DNA of 13,374 nucleotides from Pseudomonadota bacterium. Lineage in GTDB: Bacteria > Pseudomonadota > Alphaproteobacteria > UBA9219 > RGZA01. Made by a program: the position numbers and the translations under genes. Below are positions 1 to 6,411 of the stretch, piece by piece. The notes below the pieces were generated by a model. The model had not been told where the DNA came from, searched no databases, and saw only the letters and a program-made list of their open reading frames with translations. Position 1 is the stretch's first letter. Each line of letters begins with the position of its first letter. The stretch covers positions 1-13,374 of the forward strand of contig JACQAB010000190.1 of assembly GCA_016195205.1 (NCBI GenBank). Reading direction: 5' to 3'.

Positions 1-21
1 ACCTTTAGCCTGGCCACAAGA

Positions 22-567
22 ATGAAATCGATTAGTGCCGAACAGCTTATACGGGAAGGATTTCTCTCGGTCTTTGACCTGAAAAACAAAACGCAAGAAA
101 GACGGGCGCGGAAATCTCTGCAACGGGCGCTCATCTCTCTTTCAGGCTTCAGTACGTCTCTGATTAATGCAGTGGAAAAACACCGTAAGAAACCGGTGGC
201 GCCGGAGGGAGACCTTACGCAAGCCGAACTGCAGGCGCGGCAGGATGTTCTTGATCGAATAAAAGCGGAAGCCGATGCCCGATTGGCCGCAGAGGCTGAT
301 CGGCAGGCCCGTGAGGCCATCATCGCCGAAGGACACGCACGGGAACAAAGAATGCGCTTGGCAAGAGAGGCACGGCTAGCTAGAGAACGACAAGAGAGAG
401 AAGCGCTAGACAGAGCGCGGGCCGAACTCGCCGCGCGGCAAGCCGGCAAACCACGCCGCGTCACGCAGGCGGATTTGGATGAGCGCGAGGCGCGGAGACG
501 CAATGCCCGCTCCCGCTGGGAACAAAGACGTCCCCGCCGCCGCCCCGACGACGCCAACAACGATTAA
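22..567 (+). CDS. Hypothetical charged coiled-coil protein, possibly 5'-partial
   Basis: I do not recognise this 181-residue protein. Residues 1-60 look like a small folded helical part. From about residue 65 to 145 the sequence is almost entirely Ala, Arg, Glu, Gln and Lys with regular hydrophobic positions, as expected for one long charged helix or coiled coil. The C-terminus (about 150-181) is strongly basic (Arg-rich). There is no signal peptide or membrane segment. The frame is open from base 1, with no stop before the ATG at 22 and no convincing Shine-Dalgarno sequence there, so the true start may lie outside the window. It converges with the next gene, the two stops being only 3 bases apart, so there is no room for a terminator between them. 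Function is unknown; a nucleic-acid-binding or scaffold role would fit the composition but is only inference. Confidence 0.6.
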   Translation: MKSISAEQLIREGFLSVFDLKNKTQERRARKSLQRALISLSGFSTSLINAVEKHRKKPVAPEGDLTQAELQARQDVLDRIKAEADARLAAEADRQAREAIIAEGHAREQRMRLAREARLARERQEREALDRARAELAARQAGKPRRVTQADLDEREARRRNARSRWEQRRPRRRPDDANND

Positions 568-570
568 AGT

Positions 571-1140
571 TTAAGCCGCATCCAGATGCTCGGCAATCAC
601 CTGCTGCAACCGGTAGCCGCGGCTTTCATAGCGCCTTCGCGCCAGCGGCGCGCGGCGCGGGCGGTGCACTTGGCGGTGAAGATCAGCAAGAGAAAGATCC
701 GGCACATAGCGAAGGCCAAGTTCGGCCACCTTCCTCGCCCCAATTTTCAGCGCCACATTGCCCAGCAATTCCTCTAACCGGACGGTGAAGCTTTTTGGCA
801 AGCGGTAGCTCAGCAACTGATCCGTTACCGCGGCGGCCTCGGGCGGATTCTTTTCAGCCAGATGATTAAGAAGAAAAAACAGCAAGTCCTGCGCCGCGGC
901 TTCACCCACCCCCGCCATCAGCGCCGGAAGAGGCCGCTGAATTCTTCTTTCTTTAACCTCCAGAATGGAATTTTTTGGGAAAGCCCCGCCGGCGGGAATC
1001 TGGCATTCCGCCCTTGCCGCCGCCAATAGAATGCTCAGAAAAACATTTTCGCGTGCATCGGCGCGGGCGGTGCGGATGCGGTCTTCCACCACATCGGCCC
1101 AGCGCGAAAAGGAAATAGGTTTAGGAAAAGATTTCGGCAT
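571..1140 (-). CDS. Hypothetical protein
   Basis: This 189-residue protein belongs to no family I recognise. It is largely helical by composition, with Ala/Leu/Glu-rich stretches at about residues 35-50 and 80-125, and has a very basic segment near the C-terminus (about 155-175, rich in Arg). No signal peptide, transmembrane helix or metal-binding motif is visible. The start is an ATG preceded by a GGGGA that could act as a weak ribosome binding site. It lies 80 bases downstream of the next minus-strand gene and may be co-transcribed with it. Reality as a gene is supported by its length, its tight convergence with the + strand gene to its left, and the absence of a better frame on either strand. 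Confidence 0.6.
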   Translation of the reverse strand: MPKSFPKPISFSRWADVVEDRIRTARADARENVFLSILLAAARAECQIPAGGAFPKNSILEVKERRIQRPLPALMAGVGEAAAQDLLFFLLNHLAEKNPPEAAAVTDQLLSYRLPKSFTVRLEELLGNVALKIGARKVAELGLRYVPDLSLADLHRQVHRPRRAPLARRRYESRGYRLQQVIAEHLDAA

Positions 1141-1220
1141 GGATCCCCGCCGGAAGATGTAGGGATCAAATCATCTTTGGCCAGGGGGATCAAGCAAGGT
1201 AGCAGAAAAATTCCTTAACG

Positions 1221-1883
1221 TTAATCTCCGGGCCCGGCGACCTGCTTGTCGCCTTCGGGTTCCGCCCCTTCCACCGCTTCTTTCATCGTCCGGCGCTGCT
1301 TGTAATGCCGCTTGGGCTTGGTGGGACCAAATTCGGGTGAAGCCACCGGCGGCGCGGCGGCGGTTTTTTTTCTTCGGCCGCGCGACGGCACGGGAGCCAA
1401 GGGCATCGCATGTTCGGGATAGGCTTGTTCTTTCAGCCTGACCAGTTCGGCATAGCTTTCCCGTGCATGCGCGGCTTCGGCCTGCGCTTCCCTTTCCATG
1501 TCATTCATCAACTCGGCCAGCCGGCCTTTTAGATCGGCTGAAATATTTCCGCGCATGAGGTCTTTGATAAGGTTTTCGGCCCAGGGACGGCTCTCCTCGC
1601 CAAGACCTCGCAGGAATTCAATCATCGCCAGCTCCATGTCATCCGGCTGCTGGATCAGGCTGCGCAACTGGGTTTGGCGGCGGCTGGGGGAAAGTTCGGC
1701 AAAGGCGGCCAGCGAGGGAAACCCGCCCGAACTTGCCGAGGCGCTTAGCGCGCCATAGGCGTCGCTGGTGAAAAAGGCATAAAGGTTGTCCAGCGTCCGG
1801 CTGTATTCGGCGGAGCGAACCTGGCTATAGGCTTCGGCAAGCCAGGCGCGGAGTTTTTCTTCCTCGTTAAGCGGCTCAACCAT
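1221..1883 (-). CDS. Hypothetical protein with basic C-terminal tail
   Basis: This protein of 220 residues from the ATG at 1883 is not one I recognise. Residues 1-155 look helical and mostly acidic (Glu/Ala/Leu-rich), with a likely helical or coiled segment at about 115-155. Residues 165-202 form a basic, Pro/Lys/Arg-rich and probably disordered tail, followed by an acidic last 20 residues. Such a layout is common in proteins that contact nucleic acid or act as adaptors, but no domain can be named. An in-frame TTG at 1901 would add six residues; I chose the ATG because neither start has a strong Shine-Dalgarno sequence and ATG is the commoner start. It sits between an RHH gene upstream and another unknown downstream, all on the same strand. 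Confidence 0.6.
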   Translation of the reverse strand: MVEPLNEEEKLRAWLAEAYSQVRSAEYSRTLDNLYAFFTSDAYGALSASASSGGFPSLAAFAELSPSRRQTQLRSLIQQPDDMELAMIEFLRGLGEESRPWAENLIKDLMRGNISADLKGRLAELMNDMEREAQAEAAHARESYAELVRLKEQAYPEHAMPLAPVPSRGRRKKTAAAPPVASPEFGPTKPKRHYKQRRTMKEAVEGAEPEGDKQVAGPGD

Positions 1884-1959
1884 ATTCTTAATATAGCGCA
1901 AAACGCGCTTTGGAACAATTCAAACCCGCTAACGCCTTGATCAGGCGCGGCGTTTCAAA

Positions 1960-2223
1960 TTAATCCGGGCTCGGGTCAGGTGTGCCATTCCGCCGGCGCT
2001 GCATAAATTCCCCAACGCCAATTTCCACAATCTCGCCCATCGTCATTTGGAATCCAAAGGCAAACTTTTTTATTTCCTCTGGAAAACCTTCTCGAACACG
2101 CACGGTAAAGTTTTCGGTGCGGCCAGTCCGGCGCAGGCTTCTTCCATCGAGGCGGCCATCCTTAAGGAGTCTACAGCCTTGAGCATTCCTGCGAACGGGT
2201 TTTGATTTTGGTCTTTTCGGCAT
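1960..2223 (-). CDS. Small ribbon-helix-helix (RHH) type DNA-binding protein
   Basis: The 87-residue product has a basic N-terminal arm (about residues 1-33, many Lys/Arg) and then a pattern typical of the RHH fold. A short beta-strand with alternating residues (FTVRV, 39-43) follows a TGRTE lead-in. A first helix starts at FPEEIKKFA (47-55), and a second helix contains the turn TMGEIVEIGV (61-70). In RHH proteins the strand pairs in a dimer and lies in the DNA major groove. The family includes antitoxins, plasmid-partition proteins and small repressors. The fold call rests on pattern alone. It lies 53 bases downstream of sdhB on the same strand and could be read through from it. No toxin gene is directly next to it, but a PemK/MazF-like gene lies on the other side of sdhB. 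Confidence 0.6.
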   Translation of the reverse strand: MPKRPKSKPVRRNAQGCRLLKDGRLDGRSLRRTGRTENFTVRVREGFPEEIKKFAFGFQMTMGEIVEIGVGEFMQRRRNGTPDPSPD

Positions 2224-2276
2224 GGCAATTTATTTTAAAAGAATTTCAAAACCGTACAAATAAAACAATGATAAAA

Positions 2277-3056
2277 TTACGCCCTTCTCTCCACCATTAA
2301 CTTTTTGATCTCGGCAATCGCCTTGGCCGGGTTCAGCCCCTTGGGGCAGGCCGCGGTGCAGTTCATAATGGTGTGGCAGCGGTAAAGCTTGAACGGGTCT
2401 TCCAGCTCCTCCAACCGTTCGGCGGTGGCTTCGTCGCGGCTGTCGGCGATCCACCGATAGGCCTGCAGCAGCACCGCCGGGCCCAGGTATTTCTCTTCAT
2501 TCCACCAATAACTGGGACAACTGGTGGAACAGCAGAAGCACAGAATGCATTCATATAACCCGTCCAGCTTGGCGCGCGCTGAAGGCGATTGCAGCCGTTC
2601 GCGCTCGGGTGCCGCGCTTTCCGTCTGCAGCCAGGGTTTGATGGCGGCGTATTGCGCGTAAAGCTGGGTTACATCGGGAACCAGATCCTTCACCACCGGG
2701 CGGTGCGGCAGCGGATACACCTTCACGTCGCCGTTGATCTCGTCGGTGGTTTTCAGGCAGGCCAGCGTGTTCTGCCCGTCGATGTTCATGGCGCAGCTGC
2801 CGCAAATCCCCTCGCGGCACGAGCGACGGAAGGTCAGCGTGGGATCGATCTTATTTTTGATATAAATGAGCGCGTCCAAAATCATTGAGCCGCAATCGGC
2901 CTCGTCGATGGTGTAGGTATCCAGGCGCGGATTTTCCTTGGTGTCCGGATCGTAGCGATAAATTTTGAAACGCCGCGGGCGTTTCGGCTCAGCCGGCGCC
3001 GGCCAGGTTTTGCCGGGCTTGAGGGTGGAGTTGGCGGGAAGGGTAAATTCGGCCAT
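2277..3056 (-). CDS. sdhB: Succinate dehydrogenase iron-sulfur subunit (SdhB)
   Basis: This 259-residue subunit of complex II carries electrons from the FAD of SdhA to ubiquinone. All expected cluster ligands are visible. The [2Fe-2S] site is SCREGICGSC with Cys80, Cys85, Cys88 and the later Cys100. The first part of the [4Fe-4S]/[3Fe-4S] ferredoxin-like domain has Cys170, Cys173, Cys176 and Cys180 (CILCFCCSTSCP), and the second has CHTIMNC followed by CPKGLNP. The length is normal for alphaproteobacterial SdhB. It is on the same strand as sdhCDA but does not directly follow sdhA: about 680 bases intervene, mostly occupied by a gene on the opposite strand. It therefore either has its own promoter in 3057-3208 or depends on a transcript running antisense through that gene. 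Confidence 0.97.
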   Translation of the reverse strand: MAEFTLPANSTLKPGKTWPAPAEPKRPRRFKIYRYDPDTKENPRLDTYTIDEADCGSMILDALIYIKNKIDPTLTFRRSCREGICGSCAMNIDGQNTLACLKTTDEINGDVKVYPLPHRPVVKDLVPDVTQLYAQYAAIKPWLQTESAAPERERLQSPSARAKLDGLYECILCFCCSTSCPSYWWNEEKYLGPAVLLQAYRWIADSRDEATAERLEELEDPFKLYRCHTIMNCTAACPKGLNPAKAIAEIKKLMVERRA

Positions 3057-3086
3057 GGGTCTTTTTAAGGTAAAGATCGTTAATTT

Positions 3087-3114
3087 TAAGTAACAGGAAA
3101 CCGGGAAAAAGCAA
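3087..3114 (-). promoter_or_regulatory. Candidate sdhB promoter
   Basis: On the minus strand, TTGCTT (3114-3109) and TACTTA (3092-3087) are separated by 16 bases and lie about 30 bases before the sdhB start. Both hexamers match the sigma70 consensus only in part, so this is a weak call. It is of interest because sdhB is cut off from sdhCDA by an opposite-strand gene and so might need a promoter of its own. Confidence 0.25.
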
Positions 3115-3153
3115 CTCCGGCGCGAACTTATACCCTGAAAATATTAAGGGGCT

Positions 3154-3181
3154 TTGTGGAACGCAACATAACGCCTATGTT
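3154..3181 (+). promoter_or_regulatory. Candidate promoter with palindromic operator for the PemK/MazF-like gene
   Basis: TTGTGG (3154-3159) and TATGTT (3176-3181) are spaced by 16 bases and lie 27 bases upstream of the start at 3209. The -10 hexamer is also the right arm of a perfect inverted repeat, AACATA-ACGCC-TATGTT (3165-3181). A dimeric repressor bound there would cover the -10 element. Autoregulated toxin-type genes often have such an arrangement, but no binding protein is known here. Confidence 0.35.
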
Positions 3182-3197
3182 AGAGGTGCATTTATTC

Positions 3198-3202
3198 AAG
3201 GA
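3198..3202 (+). promoter_or_regulatory. Ribosome binding site of the PemK/MazF-like gene
   Basis: AAGGA lies 6 bases before the ATG at 3209, a good Shine-Dalgarno match with standard spacing. It supports this start and shows that the gene between sdhA and sdhB is equipped for translation rather than being a chance open frame. Confidence 0.7.
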
Positions 3203-3208
3203 TTTTTC

Positions 3209-3742
3209 ATGGCGGAAGAATATAAGGCCGTTATAAAACCGGGCGACATACTTATTGGCCTTCTTCCTCCGGAAGAAGCGCCGTTCCTTCCCCAGAAACG
3301 CCGCCGCCAAAGACCAATCGTTCTTCTGGCTCCGCCTGAGTTCGACAGCGGGGCCGGCTGGGTGGTCCTTACCGTGGCGCACACCACGTTGCGTAATCCC
3401 AAGAAAGACGAGATAAAGGGTACCTTCGTCCATATCACCCCTTTCCGCGATCCGGCCACACTGCAAGGGCATAATGGCAGGCAGCAATACGTGGATGTCG
3501 AGAAAATTTTCCAGATTCACGCGCGTCCTGAGCATGTTAATTGCCGGATCGACCAAGAAGGAAGAATGGTTTTCCTTGTCGTCGACAGCATTGGCATGAA
3601 AGGCGCGGAAGCCATCTTGAAAAAACAGCAGGAACTGGAATATCCCACGAAGATCGAGCCAATCTGGTTTTACCGCCTTTTCGAAAGGCTCCGGCCACGC
3701 TTTCGCAAAATTACGCCGATCGAGCCGCCGGGCTCGAACTAA
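3209..3742 (+). CDS. PemK/MazF-like protein inserted between sdhA and sdhB
   Basis: This 177-residue protein carries the layout of the PemK/MazF beta-barrel family. An early glycine-aspartate strand (KPGDILIG, residues 10-17) is followed by an Arg-rich loop and a hydrophobic strand (RQRPIVLLAPP), then a strand ending in Thr residues (GWVVLTVAHTT), the position of the RNase loop in MazF. A further segment, YVDVEKIFQI, resembles the late strand carrying a conserved Val and Asp. It is longer than typical MazF (about 110-120 residues); residues from about 125 on, with a basic RLFERLRPRFRK stretch, are extra. Known family members are mRNA endonuclease toxins, but catalytic ability cannot be judged here. 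No antitoxin gene adjoins it. Its stop codon overlaps the sdhA stop by 4 bases on opposite strands. Family assignment is tentative. Confidence 0.5.
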   Translation: MAEEYKAVIKPGDILIGLLPPEEAPFLPQKRRRQRPIVLLAPPEFDSGAGWVVLTVAHTTLRNPKKDEIKGTFVHITPFRDPATLQGHNGRQQYVDVEKIFQIHARPEHVNCRIDQEGRMVFLVVDSIGMKGAEAILKKQQELEYPTKIEPIWFYRLFERLRPRFRKITPIEPPGSN

Positions 3743-5529
3743 TACACCCGCGGCTTGGGGGGGATCGGTTCAATATCCTTGGTCAAGGGTTGTAAATGCA
3801 CCGGGCGTGTGCCCAGCTTCACCACGCCTGAGTCCTTGTTCACGAAAGCCACGCTGTGCTTCAGCCAATTGTCGTCGTCGCGCTTGGGAAAATCCTCACG
3901 GGCATGGGCGCCGCGGCTCTCCGTCCGCACCAGCGCGGCGTTAATGGTGGCCTGCGCCTGAATCAGCAGGTTATCCAGCTCAAGGGTTTCCACCAGATCG
4001 GAATTCCAGACCAGCGAGCGGTCAGACACGCTCAAATCCGCCCGCCCGTTCCACACTTTCTGCATTCTGTCGCAGCCTTCCTTCAGCGATTTTTCGGTGC
4101 GGAACACGGCACAATGATCCTGCATGATGTGTTGCATATTATCGCGCAATTCCGAGGTGCGTGTGCCGCCCTTGGCATTACGCAGCTTGTCGAGGCGCGA
4201 CAAGGCCAGATCGGCATCGTTCTTGCCCGCCGCCGGAAGCCGCGCGCCGGGTTTCAGAATCTCCGCCGCGCGCTTTGCCGCGGCGCGGCCGAACACCACC
4301 AGATCCAGCAGCGAGTTCGACCCCAAACGGTTGGCGCCGTGCACCGAAACGCAGGCCGCCTCTCCTATCGCCATCAGCCCCGGCGCCACGGCGTCAGGAT
4401 TGCTGGCGGTGGGCTGAATGACCTCGGTATGGCGGTTGGTGGGAATGCCCCCCATGTTGTAATGCGCCGTGGGCAGGATGGGGATGGGCTGCTTGGTCAC
4501 GTCCACCCCGGCGAAAATGCGCGCCGTTTCGGCGATGCCCGGCAGGCGTTCATGGATGATCTTGGGGTCCAGATGCTCCAGATGCAGGTGGATGTAATCC
4601 TTTTTCGGTCCGCAACCACGCCCTTCGCGAATCTCGACGGTCATCGAGCGGCTCACCACGTCGCGGCTGGCCAAATCCTTGGCATGCGGGGCATAGCGCT
4701 CCATGAAGCGCTCGCCATTGCCGTTGGTCACATAGCCGCCTTCGCCGCGCACGCCTTCGGTGATCAGCATGCCCGCGCCGTAAACCCCCGTGGGATGGAA
4801 CTGGATAAATTCCATGTCCTGCAACGGGAGACCCGCGCGCGCCGCCATGGCGCTGCCATCACCGGTTTGCGTATGCGCGCCGGTGCACGAGAAATAGGTA
4901 CGGCCATAGCCGCCGGTGGCCAGCACCACCATCTGCGCACGGAAGCGATGAAGGGTGCCGTCGTCCAGATTCCACGCGATCACCCCGCGGCACACGCCGT
5001 TATCCATAATCAGGTCCAGCGCGAAATATTCCACGAAAAATTCCGCCTGGTGCTTCAGCGATTGCTGATACAGCGCGTGCAGCATGGCATGGCCCGTGCG
5101 GTCGGCCGCGGCGCAGGTGCGATAAGCAATGCCTTTGCCGTATTGCGTGGTCATGCCGCCGAAGGCACGCTGATAAATCTTGCCTTCATCCGTGCGGCTG
5201 AACGGCACGCCGAAATGTTCCAGCTCAATCACCGCGTCCATGGCATCGCGGCACATATATTCAATGGCGTCCTGATCGCCCAGCCAGTCGGAACCCTTCA
5301 CCGTGTCATACATATGATAGCGCCAGTCGTCTTCGCCCATATTGCCCAGCGCCGCGGAAATGCCGCCCTGCGCCGCTACGGTGTGGCTGCGCGTGGGAAA
5401 TACTTTGGTGAGGCAGGCGGTTTTCAATCCTTTTTCGGCCATGCCGAAAGTGGCGCGCAACCCCGCGCCGCCGGCGCCGACCACCACCACGTCGTATTCA
5501 TGATCGATCAACGGGTAGGCTTCAGTCAT
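3739..5529 (-). CDS. sdhA: Succinate dehydrogenase flavoprotein subunit (SdhA)
   Basis: This 596-residue catalytic subunit of complex II oxidises succinate to fumarate and passes electrons to SdhB. The FAD-binding dinucleotide motif GAGGAG is at residues 18-23. His49 in TRSHTVAAQGG is the residue that carries covalently bound FAD in this family. Further signatures are the substrate-site segment HPTGVYGAG, the ASRDVVSRS segment around the catalytic arginine, and the C-terminal flavin-domain motif LGSNSLLDLVVFGRAAA. The length matches alphaproteobacterial SdhA, and no key residue is missing. The start lies 2 bases after the sdhD stop, with AAGGGA inside the end of sdhD as its ribosome binding site, so it is translationally coupled. 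Its 3' end overlaps by 4 bases the end of the convergent PemK/MazF-like gene, leaving no terminator space. Confidence 0.98.
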   Translation of the reverse strand: MTEAYPLIDHEYDVVVVGAGGAGLRATFGMAEKGLKTACLTKVFPTRSHTVAAQGGISAALGNMGEDDWRYHMYDTVKGSDWLGDQDAIEYMCRDAMDAVIELEHFGVPFSRTDEGKIYQRAFGGMTTQYGKGIAYRTCAAADRTGHAMLHALYQQSLKHQAEFFVEYFALDLIMDNGVCRGVIAWNLDDGTLHRFRAQMVVLATGGYGRTYFSCTGAHTQTGDGSAMAARAGLPLQDMEFIQFHPTGVYGAGMLITEGVRGEGGYVTNGNGERFMERYAPHAKDLASRDVVSRSMTVEIREGRGCGPKKDYIHLHLEHLDPKIIHERLPGIAETARIFAGVDVTKQPIPILPTAHYNMGGIPTNRHTEVIQPTASNPDAVAPGLMAIGEAACVSVHGANRLGSNSLLDLVVFGRAAAKRAAEILKPGARLPAAGKNDADLALSRLDKLRNAKGGTRTSELRDNMQHIMQDHCAVFRTEKSLKEGCDRMQKVWNGRADLSVSDRSLVWNSDLVETLELDNLLIQAQATINAALVRTESRGAHAREDFPKRDDDNWLKHSVAFVNKDSGVVKLGTRPVHLQPLTKDIEPIPPKPRVY

Positions 5530-5531
5530 CT

Positions 5532-5879
5532 CTATCCCTTCAGCGCCAAGGAAAGCACCGCGGCCAGCGCCGCGCCGAACGCTGCCAGATGCAGCAGCCT
5601 GTTCGCCGCCAGCGCCAGTTTTTTCACGTTTTCGGAACTGATATAGTCCTCAATCACTTCCTGCACGCCCGAGGCGCTGTGATGAAACCCCACCAGCAGG
5701 AAAAGCCCCAACACTCCGGCATGCGCGGGAGCCTTCAGCCACAGCTGCACCAGCGGCTGATCGCCGCCCGCCACCCCCGCCAGGCTATAAAACAGCCAAA
5801 GACATAGCGGAATAAGGGCCAGCGAGGTGAACCGTGTGACCAGCCAGTGCTTGGCCGCATGAGAGTTATCGCCGCTCAT
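5532..5879 (-). CDS. sdhD: Succinate dehydrogenase membrane anchor subunit (SdhD)
   Basis: This 115-residue inner-membrane anchor of complex II has three hydrophobic helices at about residues 16-36, 54-72 and 92-113. The second carries HSASG with His67 at the position of the haem b ligand, followed by EDY with Asp78 and Tyr79 at the quinone-site positions known from the family. I chose the ATG at 5879 because it gives the family's usual N-terminus (a short polar lead, then HWLVTRFT) and overlaps the sdhC stop by four bases as ATGA, the classic translational-coupling arrangement. An in-frame extension upstream to 5996 would read through sdhC and is not protein-like. Sequence outside the helices is poorly conserved in this family, so the call also leans on gene order. 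Confidence 0.93.
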   Translation of the reverse strand: MSGDNSHAAKHWLVTRFTSLALIPLCLWLFYSLAGVAGGDQPLVQLWLKAPAHAGVLGLFLLVGFHHSASGVQEVIEDYISSENVKKLALAANRLLHLAAFGAALAAVLSLALKG

Positions 5880-6268
5880 TGCAACCCACCCCTCGCGTAA
5901 AGCCAGGCGCCCGCCGTCAGCAGCAGCGCCGAGAAAATCACGATCCAATTGCTGATGCGGTAAGCCGATTTCGAAAGCCCGGTGCCGGTATCCCACACCA
6001 GATGCCGGATCCCGGCGCAGAAATGATAAAAGAATGCCAGCATCCAGCCGAACAAGGCAAAGCGGCCCAGACCTGTGTTGAACAACTCATGAAATTTTGC
6101 AAAGCATTTCGGGCTGAACGCCGCCGCATACAGCCAAGCGGCCAGCACGAACAGCCCCACGCTCAGCGCCATGCCGGTCATGCGGTGGGTAATGGAAAGC
6201 AGCGCCGGTAGCGGCAGCCGGTAAATCTGCAGATGCGGTGAAAGCGGGCGTTTTTGGGTATCGGCCAT
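5876..6268 (-). CDS. sdhC: Succinate dehydrogenase cytochrome b556 subunit (SdhC)
   Basis: This 130-residue inner-membrane subunit of complex II contributes to haem b and ubiquinone binding together with SdhD. It has the family N-terminus RPLSPHLQIY and SITHRMTG (residues 25-32), the latter containing the Ser and Arg that line the quinone pocket. The second helix holds YHFCAGIRHLVWD (81-93), with His82 at the haem-ligand position. Three hydrophobic helices lie at about 32-52, 67-92 and 106-125. It is the first gene of the sdhC-sdhD-sdhA cluster and overlaps sdhD by 4 bases. It diverges from scoA across 143 bases. There is no strong Shine-Dalgarno sequence before the ATG. Confidence 0.95.
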   Translation of the reverse strand: MADTQKRPLSPHLQIYRLPLPALLSITHRMTGMALSVGLFVLAAWLYAAAFSPKCFAKFHELFNTGLGRFALFGWMLAFFYHFCAGIRHLVWDTGTGLSKSAYRISNWIVIFSALLLTAGAWLYARGGLQ

Positions 6269-6298
6269 GGGCGTTTAAAACGGCGGGAAGGATGTTTA

Positions 6299-6327
6299 TG
6301 ATTAAGGCTTTAGTAGATAAGCGTCAA
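6299..6327 (-). promoter_or_regulatory. Candidate sdhCDA promoter
   Basis: On the minus strand, TTGACG (6327-6322) is a five-of-six match to the sigma70 -35 box, about 55 bases before the sdhC start. The best partner downstream is less clear: CTTAAT after 15 bases or TAATCA after 17. The -35 element is good, while the -10 is uncertain. Confidence 0.35.
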
Positions 6328-6348
6328 CTCACGATGTCACGTTATTTC

Positions 6349-6364
6349 TGGCATGGCGTTTGAA
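6349..6364 (+). promoter_or_regulatory. Weak sigma54-like element upstream of scoA
   Basis: TGGCATG-GCGT-TTGAA matches the -24/-12 pattern TGGCACG-N4-TTGCA with two differences, one being the nearly invariant C of the -12 GC. It lies 47 bases before the scoA start, a sensible promoter distance. The E. coli ato operon, which encodes a related CoA-transferase, is sigma54-dependent, which makes the resemblance worth recording, but the -12 mismatch argues against function. Confidence 0.18.
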
Positions 6365-6411
6365 AATGGCTTTAGATTAAGGAACGGTCCAACCGCTCCT
6401 GATTCTCGCCG

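Noticed and set aside
1142..1191. An inverted repeat GATCCCC / GGGGATC between two unknown genes
   Set aside because: The 7-base arms are 36 bases apart with no further pairing, within what chance gives.
1931..1954. A possible terminator hairpin after the RHH gene (AACGCC / GGCGTT, also CGCCTTGATCAGGCG)
   Set aside because: The stem is only 5-6 base pairs and no T-run follows on the minus strand, so it is too weak to call.
3856..5646. A 596-codon open frame on the + strand, antisense to sdhA
   Set aside because: Its length only mirrors the GC-biased third positions of sdhA. The product is rich in His, Arg and Ala with no domain pattern, while the minus strand encodes a complete, motif-perfect SdhA.
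5880..5996. An N-terminal extension of sdhD
   Set aside because: It would run entirely through sdhC in another frame; the ATGA overlap at 5876-5879 gives the normal SdhD start.
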